DNA of 6,329 bases, from contig ONVB01000022.1 in assembly GCA_900321145.1 (NCBI GenBank), positions 1 through 6,329 of the forward strand, in the 5' to 3' direction. Below, one piece after another: positions 1 to 5,283 of this stretch; positions within the stretch are counted from its first letter, which is position 1; every line of letters starts with the position of its first letter. The DNA is from an uncultured Eubacteriales bacterium (lineage in GTDB: Bacteria > Bacillota > Clostridia > Lachnospirales > Lachnospiraceae). Under the pieces are notes generated by a model. That model saw nothing but the letters and a program-made list of their open reading frames with translations, did not search any database and had not been told where the DNA came from. Position numbers and translations under genes: made by a program.

Positions 1-230
1 CTTTCGTCAGAAGGTATCCTTCCGCTGTCTGTCGAAAATGTGATAAGCTCCTTTACATCCGCCACATCCTTCTCCTCATCCGAAAGCGTAAAGTAAAGAG
101 TGTCATGCAGGTCTATATTCTGCATGATCATACGCACAAAGTGATAACCGTCCTCCCTCTCCCCTATTACATCAAGGCAGAGATTCAGCTTTGCGTATGC
201 CTTTTTTTCGAGTGTTATAGAATCGCCCAT
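1..230 (-). CDS. ispE: 4-diphosphocytidyl-2-C-methyl-D-erythritol kinase, N-terminal part (cut by window edge)
   Basis: IspE is the cytoplasmic GHMP-family kinase that phosphorylates CDP-methylerythritol in the non-mevalonate isoprenoid pathway. My reverse-strand translation from the ATG at 230 is open to the window edge (76 codons). It shows the family's opening signature: AYAKLNLCLDVIGEREDGYH at residues 12-31, then RMIMQNIDLHD, and a TDSGRIPSDE segment at the edge that matches the conserved TDs..iP.de region. The ATP-binding GHMP glycine-rich loop and the rest of the protein lie outside the window. The start at 230 is chosen because an AAGGGGGA ribosome binding site lies about 8 bases upstream. 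An in-frame ATG at 251 lacks a comparable site and would put that site inside the gene. An extended -10 promoter precedes it. The gene is divergent from the next one. Confidence 0.9.
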   Translation of the reverse strand, partial: MGDSITLEKKAYAKLNLCLDVIGEREDGYHFVRMIMQNIDLHDTLYFTLSDEEKDVADVKELITFSTDSGRIPSDE

Positions 231-273
231 GTAACAGTCCCCCTTGAACATGAAAATACTTATACGAAAAGGT

Positions 274-303
274 ATTATAACACTTTCTCCGATTTCCTGC
301 CAC
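274..303 (-). promoter_or_regulatory. Extended -10 sigma-A promoter for ispE
   Basis: On the minus strand there is a perfect TATAAT at 279-274 preceded by TG one base upstream (TGTTATAAT, an extended -10). A GTGGCA at 303-298 serves as a weak -35 (4 of 6 matches to TTGACA) with an 18-bp spacer. The predicted start is near 267, giving a leader of about 37 nt to the ATG at 230. The position and the extended -10 make this the obvious ispE promoter. It is predicted from sequence only. Confidence 0.6.
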
Positions 304-311
304 AGAAAAGT

Positions 312-345
312 TAAGTATTGCCTTTTTACTGCCGATAAGTATAAT
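312..345 (+). promoter_or_regulatory. Overlapping sigma-28-like and sigma-A-like promoters for the 491-1099 gene
   Basis: Two promoter readings overlap. The sigma-28 (FliA/SigD) reading is TAAG at 312-315, a 15-base spacer, and an exact GCCGATAA at 331-338, against the consensus TAAA-N15-GCCGATAA. The sigma-A reading is TTGCCT at 318-323, a 16-base spacer, and a perfect TATAAT at 340-345. Either would start transcription at about 345-352 and leave a leader of roughly 140 nt before the start codon at 491. The sequence alone cannot say which holoenzyme is used; both could be. Confidence 0.4.
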
Positions 346-365
346 AAGAAACACAAGTGAAAATC

Positions 366-405
366 AAGCTTCCTCATCTGTAAGAGACTGCGGCTGAGGG
401 AGCTT
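366..405 (+). promoter_or_regulatory. Leader stem-loop upstream of the 491-1099 gene
   Basis: AAGCTTCCTCA at 366-376 pairs with TGAGGGAGCTT at 395-405 over 11 positions, with a single T-G wobble and an 18-base loop. It would lie inside the leader of transcripts starting near 345-352. No T-run follows the 3' arm, so it is not an intrinsic terminator. It could affect mRNA stability or be part of a larger regulatory fold. I do not recognise a known riboswitch class. Confidence 0.4.
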
Positions 406-416
406 ATTCGAGTCTT

Positions 417-443
417 TAAAAGTATTAAGTAACCCGTTGACAT
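417..443 (+). promoter_or_regulatory. Second, weaker sigma-28-like promoter
   Basis: TAAA at 417-420 is followed by exactly 15 bases and GTTGACAT at 436-443, which matches the SigD -10 consensus GCCGATAT at 5 of 8 positions. Transcription would start near 450, about 40 bases before the start codon, a more usual leader length than the upstream cluster gives. The -10 match is imperfect, so this is tentative. The same bases contain TTGACA (437-442), but no good sigma-A -10 lies at the proper distance. Confidence 0.22.
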
Positions 444-477
444 TTCCACGATCACATGGAAGTTCATATTTTATCCA

Positions 478-483
478 AGGAGG
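478..483 (+). promoter_or_regulatory. Ribosome binding site AGGAGG deciding the start at 491
   Basis: A perfect AGGAGG ends 7 bases before the ATG at 491. The ATG at 485 is only one base from it, and the in-frame ATG at 437 lies upstream of the site, so neither is a likely start. Confidence 0.8.
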
Positions 484-490
484 GATGAAC

Positions 491-1099
491 ATGGCAGTAA
501 ACGGTATAAGTACGAACTACAGCCCGGTCACGGCTTACTCCTCTTCCTCTGCAGCGGCAAAGGAGACTGCTGAGGCGCAGACCGCGAAGGAAGCCGAGAG
601 CGGCGTAGTGTACGAAGGTGCAAAGGGTGCTCAGGAAAAACCTGCCACCTACAGTGCGGGCGTTAAGAACGCAGACCAGGCGAGCATCATCGACAAGCTC
701 AAGGCCGACGCCGAGGCGCGTACCCAGCAGCTTGCAGACCTGGTAAATAAGCTTATCTCCAAGCAGGCAGATGCGGACAAGACCTCAAAGCTTCCGCTCG
801 GCGACCTTATGAAGGCTGTTGCAAACGGCGAGATCGAGGTTGATCCCGAGACTGTGAAGCAGGCTCAGGAGGATGTGGCCGAGGGCGGTTATTACAGCGT
901 AGAGGAGACAGCAAAGAGACTTATCGACTTTGCGAAGGCCATATCCGGCGACGACTCATCCAAGGGTGAGCAGATGCGGGCAGCCATCGACAAGGGCTTT
1001 AAGGAAGCAACCAAGACCTGGGGCAGTGAGCTCCCGGAGATATCCCAGAAGACACACGACAGAGTCAACGAGCTCATGGACGAGTGGATCAAGGGCTAG
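491..1099 (+). CDS. Conserved protein of unknown function (Lachnospiraceae type, 202 aa)
   Basis: The protein begins MAVNGIS and has a low-complexity Ser/Ala/Glu-rich segment (about residues 10-60). A charged, probably helical region follows (about 64-95, DKLKADAEARTQQLADLVNKL). The C-terminal half looks like a conserved core: VDPETVKQAQEDVAEGGYYS at about 117-136, then TAKRLIDFAKAISGDDSSKG, then GFKEATKTWGSELPEIS at 169-185, ending in a helix with DEW near residue 198. From memory, this pattern occurs in hypothetical proteins of Lachnospiraceae with the same MxxNGIS start, and it loosely resembles the DUF5610 pattern of a helix followed by GF.EA. I assign no function. No signal peptide, membrane segment or cysteine is visible, so it is probably soluble and cytoplasmic. 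The start is set by AGGAGG at 478-483. Candidate sigma-28-like promoters upstream raise, but do not prove, a link to motility regulation. It is transcribed alone and ends at a terminator. Confidence 0.85.
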   Translation: MAVNGISTNYSPVTAYSSSSAAAKETAEAQTAKEAESGVVYEGAKGAQEKPATYSAGVKNADQASIIDKLKADAEARTQQLADLVNKLISKQADADKTSKLPLGDLMKAVANGEIEVDPETVKQAQEDVAEGGYYSVEETAKRLIDFAKAISGDDSSKGEQMRAAIDKGFKEATKTWGSELPEISQKTHDRVNELMDEWIKG

Positions 1100-1106
1100 T
1101 AAAAAT

Positions 1107-1134
1107 CGGGCAGGGTGCGATCGCACCCTGCCCG
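1107..1134. repeat. Perfect 28-bp palindrome just after the stop codon
   Basis: The arm CGGGCAGGGTGCGA (1107-1120) is followed directly by its exact reverse complement (1121-1134), with GCGATCGC in the middle. As RNA it would form a very stable GC-rich hairpin starting 8 bases after the stop at 1099. No T-run follows, so it is not a classical terminator by itself. It could block 3' exonucleases or help termination with the hairpins downstream. Confidence 0.75.
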
Positions 1135-1142
1135 TCGCGCCT

Positions 1143-1179
1143 CCCGCGTGTCACGAAGTGACTGATTACATCACGCGGG
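1143..1179. repeat. Nested stem-loop in the convergent intergenic region
   Basis: CCCGCGTG at 1143-1150 pairs exactly with CACGCGGG at 1172-1179. Inside lies a small hairpin, TCAC-GAA-GTGA (1151-1161). An 8-bp palindrome, GTGCGCAC, follows at 1181-1188. This is the middle of three successive hairpins between the convergent genes. There is no T-run. It may be an interspersed repeat of the genome, but only one copy is visible here. Confidence 0.5.
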
Positions 1180-1193
1180 CGTGCGCACAAAAG

Positions 1194-1226
1194 AAGCGAG
1201 TGGTCATTTACGATCACTCGCTTTTT
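1194..1226. terminator. Bidirectional Rho-independent terminator between convergent genes
   Basis: AAGCGAGTGGTC (1194-1205) pairs with GATCACTCGCTT (1212-1223) over 12 positions with one G-T wobble and a 6-base loop. On the plus strand the stem runs into TTTTT (1222-1226), ending the gene at 491-1099. On the minus strand the same stem is followed by CTTTT, ending the GH3 transcript about 45 bases after its stop. Classical form in both directions. Confidence 0.85.
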
Positions 1227-1265
1227 AAGATTCTTCGCTTCCTGTTGCTTCGCTCAGAATGACAC
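1221..1265. repeat. Interspersed repeat, short copy
   Basis: This element begins CTTTTTAAGATTCTTC and ends GCTTCGCTCAGAATGAC, with imperfect inverted ends (ATTCTTCGC against GCTCAGAAT). The same outer sequences occur at the right edge of the window (6240-6329) with extra material inside. Intergenic repeats of the form CATTCTGAGCGAAGC...GAAGAATCTT are, from memory, common in Clostridia genomes. This copy shares its first bases with the T-run of the adjacent terminator and ends close to the GH3 stop codon. Confidence 0.6.
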
Positions 1266-1270
1266 AAGAT

Positions 1271-4123
1271 TTATATATTTATATTCATCTCCGAGGAGAA
1301 GAACTTTATCTTGAACTTGAGCAGCTTTAAGCCGTCTGCGCCCACATAGAGGCGGTATATGTTATTTCTTGAGAAGCAGAGCACCTTTCTCTTAAGGGTT
1401 ACAGGCTCTCCGCCCGTGCCGTTGAAGGTAAATGTACCGAGTGCCGAACCGACTCCGAAGAGTGTGACGGACATCTGCGCAAGCTCCGCAGCCTCGCTCG
1501 AAGCGGTAAGCTCTACCTCATAGGTTCCTCTCCGCGGCATATAGAGCGGGATCACATAATTCACACCCTTCTTTGCCTCCTTATAGGTGAGGTCGCACTC
1601 ATACTCACCGTCCATCTCCTCGTACTCAACCTCAAACATCTCCGGAAGGTCCTCATCCTTAGGACGATTGATAACCTCAACCTCCGCCGGTGCATAATCT
1701 ATCTCATTTCCGCTTATGGCAGAGATAAGCTTTCCGCCCTCGGATATACTGTCTAATCTCTTAGACACAAGTCTCCTCATAGCTTCGGTATGAAGAGCGA
1801 ATCGGCATATATTTGCGGCGGAGCGCCTTAAGTTCGCCCTGTAATTTACAGCCCTTGTTCCACCCTCCTTTAATATCTCCACACTCCTTTTGACGAACTC
1901 GCCGTTGCAGGACTCGGGATCGACCATATATACATCATTTCCCGAACCGACAAGCAGCTCAAAGCCCATATCGGAGGAAACCTCCATCCTCTCACCTATA
2001 AAAGCCCACCAGTCTGTCATGACTATGCCGTCGAAATTCCACTCGTCTCTCAATATCCTGGTCGCAAGGTCGTAGCTCTCGGATGTCCTGATGCCGTTGA
2101 CTATGCCGTAGGTCGTCATGATCGCATCGCACGAGCCGGCTCTCACCACATATTCAAAGCTCTTTAAGTAAAGCTCTCTTAAGGCTCTCTCGGAGATGAC
2201 CGAATCCGAGGTTCTTCTTCCGACCTCCTGATTATTTCCCACAAAATGCTTCGGCACCGCGTGTCCGCCTCCGGCTCTCACGCCCTTTACCACAGCCGAG
2301 GCCATGCGTCCCGTAAGGAGCGGATCCTCCGAAAAATACTCGAAGTTTCTGCCGTTCAGTGGGTGTCTGTGAAGGTTCATACCCGGTGCGAGAAGTACGT
2401 CTACTCTGTTAGTCACAAGCTCCATGCCCGTGAAGCGGTACAACTCCTCCACCAGCTTATCGTTCATGCTGCACCCGAGCAGCGTGCCTATCGGAAGCGA
2501 GAATGCCTTGGTTCCGCAGTCCATCCTCACGCCTGAGGGACCGTCGGCACAGCACATGGCCGGGATATTCAACTCGTCAAGCGAAGGTGAAACCGCTCCG
2601 AAGGCGGATGCCGTTCCCGCGGTCACCTTCGGACTTCCCATGCCCTCTCCGCACACTATGCAGGACAGGTCATAATCCGAGAGGTCATAGATGAAGCTGT
2701 CCATGGCCGCACGGTCCGTAAGCACATCCGTAAGCTTTAGATTCTTTATGCGCTCACCTGCGATATCACCGCGGTATGAATTGCGTGAGTACACTGTATC
2801 CTTCTCCTTGAGCGGAGTCGGCTCACTGCCCTTCACCACACGCCCATGCTCGTCGGTCACGGCTATAAGTCTGTCGAACGCAGTAGTCGGAGCGTAGGCC
2901 GAATCAAGCTGTCTTACCGGAAGAGTCTGCTCGACTAAGAAGGCTATTCCTTCTTTTACGTCCCTTATATCCTTTCCGAAGAATACCTTATACTCTCCCT
3001 GTTCTAAGACAAAGGCATATCTGAAGCCCGTCACCCCGCTGTCGTCGTAGGAGCCGAAGCCCATTACATCTATCTTGACGGTTACGATCTCGCTCTCACC
3101 GGGAGCAAGCTCCCCCGTCTTCTTATAGTCCACCAAAATCCTTGAGGGATGTCCGAGCTTACCCTGAGGCTCGTCCATAAAGAACATCACTGTCTGCTTG
3201 CCCTTCACATTTCCCTTGTTGGTGACCTTCACCTTGAGCTTTGTCGCAAAGGCCATATCGTTGTACGAAGCATCCACAAGCTCCATGTCAAAGTCTGTAT
3301 AAGAAAGACCGTATCCAAATGGATAGAGCACATCATCCTTTGCAAATGTCTCGAAGTACCTGTAACCTACATATATATCTTCCGTGTAAATGTTCTTAAA
3401 GCGATCGCCGAAATGATCGTTTGAGGGGTAACACTCCAGGCTTTTCGCTATGGTATCGGTAAGTCTTCCGGACGGTGATACCGCACCGGTCAGCACATCT
3501 GCCACACCGTCTCCGCCGAGCATACCGCCCTGCCATATATACATGACCGCATCGGGACCTATGCTCTCCACAAAGCTCATATCTATGATGCCGCCCACAT
3601 TCAGCAGCACTATCATCTTTCCGAAATGCTTCCTCACGAGTTTAAGCATCTCGAGCTCCGTCTCGGTGAGCAGATATGAGCCCTCTTCGTTCAGCACATC
3701 CCTGTCCTCGCCCTGAGTCCTTCCTATGATACATATGGCACTCTCGCTCTCCCTTGCGGCAAGCATTACCAATTCATCGGTAAGAGGCATCTCCTCCTCG
3801 GAGTACCTTTCTGTACCCCAGCCGTTGCCCGACGACACCGGAAACCTTGTGCAGAACTCGTCATAGAGCTTCCTTAAGCCATCATTGAGCTTAACCCTGC
3901 CCGAGTTGATCAGGCCTTCGGGTATGCCGATCACCTCCGATACATTTACCATACCGCCCGAACCAAGTCCGCTCTTTACGTAATTATTCTGCATCCTGCC
4001 AAAGAGTGCGACCGTTTCGCCCTCATGAAGCGGCAAAGCGTTATTCTTATTCTCAAGCAGTACCACGCCCTCTGCTATCGCCTGACGAGCCTTACTTTTG
4101 TACTCCTCCCAATCAAGGACCAT
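1271..4123 (-). CDS. Family GH3 beta-glucosidase-like glycosidase, reversed domain order (950 aa)
   Basis: GH3 enzymes release terminal sugars, most often beta-glucose or beta-xylose, by a retaining mechanism. Here the usual C-terminal domain comes first (about residues 15-275: VLLENKNNALPL, GRTQGEDRD, SGRLTDT, YPFGYGLSYT). A fibronectin-III-like domain follows (about 280-390). The TIM-barrel domain comes next (about 455-780) with DGPSGVR 527-533, NGRNFEYFSEDP 590-601, KHF 625-627 and MTDWW 702-706. Asp704 is the expected nucleophile, and Glu139 in QGED is a candidate acid/base by analogy. The last ~140 residues form a beta-rich, possibly sugar-binding domain. This reversed order is known from Butyrivibrio fibrisolvens BglA and Ruminococcus albus enzymes. 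With no signal peptide, it should act in the cytoplasm on imported oligosaccharides. The ATG at 4123 is chosen because GGAGG lies 9 bases upstream. The exact substrate is not predictable; glucosidase is favoured over xylosidase. Confidence 0.93.
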   Translation of the reverse strand: MVLDWEEYKSKARQAIAEGVVLLENKNNALPLHEGETVALFGRMQNNYVKSGLGSGGMVNVSEVIGIPEGLINSGRVKLNDGLRKLYDEFCTRFPVSSGNGWGTERYSEEEMPLTDELVMLAARESESAICIIGRTQGEDRDVLNEEGSYLLTETELEMLKLVRKHFGKMIVLLNVGGIIDMSFVESIGPDAVMYIWQGGMLGGDGVADVLTGAVSPSGRLTDTIAKSLECYPSNDHFGDRFKNIYTEDIYVGYRYFETFAKDDVLYPFGYGLSYTDFDMELVDASYNDMAFATKLKVKVTNKGNVKGKQTVMFFMDEPQGKLGHPSRILVDYKKTGELAPGESEIVTVKIDVMGFGSYDDSGVTGFRYAFVLEQGEYKVFFGKDIRDVKEGIAFLVEQTLPVRQLDSAYAPTTAFDRLIAVTDEHGRVVKGSEPTPLKEKDTVYSRNSYRGDIAGERIKNLKLTDVLTDRAAMDSFIYDLSDYDLSCIVCGEGMGSPKVTAGTASAFGAVSPSLDELNIPAMCCADGPSGVRMDCGTKAFSLPIGTLLGCSMNDKLVEELYRFTGMELVTNRVDVLLAPGMNLHRHPLNGRNFEYFSEDPLLTGRMASAVVKGVRAGGGHAVPKHFVGNNQEVGRRTSDSVISERALRELYLKSFEYVVRAGSCDAIMTTYGIVNGIRTSESYDLATRILRDEWNFDGIVMTDWWAFIGERMEVSSDMGFELLVGSGNDVYMVDPESCNGEFVKRSVEILKEGGTRAVNYRANLRRSAANICRFALHTEAMRRLVSKRLDSISEGGKLISAISGNEIDYAPAEVEVINRPKDEDLPEMFEVEYEEMDGEYECDLTYKEAKKGVNYVIPLYMPRRGTYEVELTASSEAAELAQMSVTLFGVGSALGTFTFNGTGGEPVTLKRKVLCFSRNNIYRLYVGADGLKLLKFKIKFFSSEMNINI

Positions 4124-4132
4124 GTCTTTATT

Positions 4133-4137
4133 CCTCC
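4133..4137 (-). promoter_or_regulatory. Ribosome binding site GGAGG deciding the GH3 start
   Basis: GGAGG on the minus strand is 9 bases before the ATG at 4123. The upstream in-frame ATG at 4168 would encode 15 extra residues through the inverted repeat and has no such site, so it is rejected. Confidence 0.75.
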
Positions 4138-4139
4138 GT

Positions 4140-4189
4140 AAATAATAAAAGAGTATAGATGTGTACAATTCTATACTCTTTTATTATTT
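4140..4189. repeat. Perfect inverted repeat, 20-bp arms and 10-base loop, before the GH3 gene
   Basis: Bases 4140-4159 are the exact reverse complement of 4170-4189, with loop TGTGTACAAT at 4160-4169. The arms are AT-rich around a GAGTATAGA core. On the minus strand the repeat starts about 37 bases after the map stop and ends 2 bases before the GH3 ribosome binding site; its second arm ends in TTTTATTATTT. In read-through RNA from map it could act as an AT-rich terminator-like hairpin. As DNA it overlaps the predicted GH3 -10 and start point, as an operator would. Confidence 0.8.
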
Positions 4190-4196
4190 CAGACAA
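4168..4196 (-). promoter_or_regulatory. Predicted sigma-A promoter of the GH3 gene
   Basis: On the minus strand TTGTCT (4196-4191, 4 of 6) is followed by a 17-base spacer and TAGAAT (4173-4168, 5 of 6). Transcription would start near 4161, within the loop of the 20-bp-arm inverted repeat, giving a leader of about 38 nt. The spacer and -10 lie inside the upstream arm of that repeat, so a protein bound there would block RNA polymerase. Confidence 0.5.
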
Positions 4197-4198
4197 CT

Positions 4199-4220
4199 GT
4201 TTTTTATGCACTTATTATCA
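4199..4220. repeat. Direct repeat copy B, downstream of map
   Basis: GTTTTTTATGCACTTATT followed by ATCA. It matches 5186-5208 with one missing A and one A/G change. It begins 5 bases after the map stop on the minus strand. The other copy spans the map promoter spacer and -10, so this may be a decayed promoter or a shared binding site. With the missing A, the -10 reads CATAAA instead of TATAAA, and no good -35 precedes it. Confidence 0.5.
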
Positions 4221-4225
4221 GGTTT

Positions 4226-5101
4226 TTACCAGGAAATAACTTCCGTTCCGGTCTCTGTGACCAGTACCATGATCTCCCACTGAGCGGACGGCTGGTGATC
4301 CTTTGTATATACCTCCCAATCGTTCTTCGGATCGGTATAGATCTCGACCTTGCCCATATTGACCATGGGCTCTATGGTGAAAACAAAGCCCGGGACAAGG
4401 AGCATCCCCGTTCCCGCTTTCTCGTTGTAGCCTACCCACGGATCCTCGTGGAATTCGAATCCCACTCCGTGTCCGCCTATCTCACGGACAACCGTATAGC
4501 CGTTTGCATAACAGTGATCATGCACTGCCTGGCTCATATCACCGAGGAAGCCCCAGGGCTTTGTAGCCTCGAGTCCCTTGTACATGGCCTCCTTTGTAAC
4601 CTCGACCAGCTTCTTCTTCTCCGGACTTACATCTCCTATCAGGAACATCCTCGAAGAATCCGAGAAATATCCGTCAAGTATGGTCGAACAGTCCACATTT
4701 ACTATATCTCCGCTCTTTAAAATGACATCCTTGGACGGGAAGCCGTGACACACCTGGTCGTTTACCGAGGTACACACGCTGTAGGGGTAACCGTTATAAT
4801 TAAGCGGTGCCGGGATACCTCCCATATCGGTGGTTATGTCATATACCCATTTGTCTATGGTCGCCGTATCCAAACCCTCTTTTATGTTCTTCTCGATATA
4901 ATCGAGCACAGCCACGTTGATCTTCGCGCTCGCTTTGAGCTTCTCCACATCCTCCGCCTTCTTCAGCATGGAATGCTCGGGAACCTCATGTCCTAAGTTC
5001 GCATAGTGCTTTATCCTGTCATCAAATGCCGCGTGGCAGGACTTATACTTCTTTCCGCTCCCGCACCAGCACGGATCGTTTCTTCCTATCTTGATCGTCA
5101 T
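4226..5101 (-). CDS. map: Type I methionine aminopeptidase with N-terminal SEC-C zinc motif (291 aa)
   Basis: Map removes the initiator methionine from new proteins at the ribosome. All expected catalytic residues are present: His119 (QVCHGFPS), metal ligands Asp137 (VNVDCS) and Asp148 (YFSDSSRMF), His211 (GGHGVG), His218 (FHEDP), Glu244 (TIEPM) and Glu276 (AQWE). Residues 6-23 form a SEC-C motif, GRNDPCWCGSGKKYKSCH, with a Cys11-Cys13-Cys22-His23 zinc-binding pattern. In the family this extension is thought to aid ribosome or protein docking, and it is known in clostridial Map proteins. The catalytic domain has normal length. The start at 5101 gives the complete SEC-C motif, but its ribosome binding site is poor: CAGG about 9 bases upstream and AAGGA about 13. 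A strong promoter lies upstream. In many Firmicutes map sits in the ribosomal protein cluster; here it does not, so it may be an extra copy. Confidence 0.95.
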   Translation of the reverse strand: MTIKIGRNDPCWCGSGKKYKSCHAAFDDRIKHYANLGHEVPEHSMLKKAEDVEKLKASAKINVAVLDYIEKNIKEGLDTATIDKWVYDITTDMGGIPAPLNYNGYPYSVCTSVNDQVCHGFPSKDVILKSGDIVNVDCSTILDGYFSDSSRMFLIGDVSPEKKKLVEVTKEAMYKGLEATKPWGFLGDMSQAVHDHCYANGYTVVREIGGHGVGFEFHEDPWVGYNEKAGTGMLLVPGFVFTIEPMVNMGKVEIYTDPKNDWEVYTKDHQPSAQWEIMVLVTETGTEVISW

Positions 5102-5156
5102 TTCCTGTTACCTGTCCTTTTACCTGTTTTATTCATCCTGTGATTCGTATATACTT

Positions 5157-5182
5157 AAAAATCGGTTACAACACCCTAACCG
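5157..5182 (-). promoter_or_regulatory. Stem-loop with T-run at the start of the map leader
   Basis: On the minus strand CGGTTA (5182-5177) pairs with TAACCG (5168-5163) around an 8-base loop, then comes ATTTTT (5162-5157). It has the form of a short terminator, but it lies almost exactly at the predicted map start point (near 5183). It could stop read-through from the LRR gene, or be a 5'-end stabilising hairpin of the map mRNA. The 6-bp stem is weak as a terminator. Confidence 0.4.
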
Positions 5183-5185
5183 CTC

Positions 5186-5208
5186 GTTTTTTATAGCACT
5201 TATTGTCA
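5186..5208. repeat. Direct repeat copy A, in the map promoter
   Basis: GTTTTTTATAGCACTTATT followed by GTCA. It covers the -10 and most of the spacer of the map promoter. The partner is at 4199-4220, on the other side of map and in the same orientation. Confidence 0.5.
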
Positions 5209-5218
5209 TATTTGTCAA
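5190..5218 (-). promoter_or_regulatory. Near-consensus sigma-A promoter of map
   Basis: On the minus strand a perfect TTGACA (5218-5213) is followed by a 17-base spacer and TATAAA (5195-5190, 5 of 6). The start should be near 5183, giving an ~80-nt leader. This is the best promoter in the window and suggests strong constitutive expression of map, independent of the LRR gene upstream. Confidence 0.8.
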
Positions 5219-5283
5219 TGTATGCCTTTGTCGTGAACATCATGCCATGGGCAGCCGCCGAATTATGACGCATTATCGTTATA

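Noticed and set aside
105..354. Short open frames overlapping ispE and its promoter
   Set aside because: The minus-strand frame from 230 matches IspE residue by residue; the others are in wrong frames.
444..461. TTCCA-N8-TGGAA inverted repeat just before the ribosome binding site
   Set aside because: Only 5-bp arms, expected by chance; not enough to call an operator.
437..470. TTGACA at 437-442 as a sigma-A -35 box
   Set aside because: No reasonable -10 lies 16-18 bases downstream; the nearest TA-rich hexamers are 22 or more away.
437..490. A longer start at 437 (or 485) for the unknown protein
   Set aside because: AGGAGG at 478-483 lies inside the longer version and is optimally placed for the ATG at 491; the ATG at 485 is too close to it.
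1107..1270. CRISPR array or phage attachment site in the hairpin-rich intergenic region
   Set aside because: The palindromes differ from one another, spacing is irregular, there are no repeated spacer-repeat units, and no integrase or cas gene is present.
2246..2897. Several plus-strand open frames inside the GH3 gene
   Set aside because: They are opposite a well-supported coding sequence, lack ribosome binding sites and show no recognisable protein sequence.
4124..4168. A longer GH3 start at 4168 adding 15 residues
   Set aside because: The added codons run through the inverted repeat and predicted start point, have no ribosome binding site, and precede a good GGAGG-ATG pair at 4137-4121.
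4295..4996. Plus-strand open frames opposite map
   Set aside because: They are antisense to a gene with complete catalytic motifs and have no independent support.
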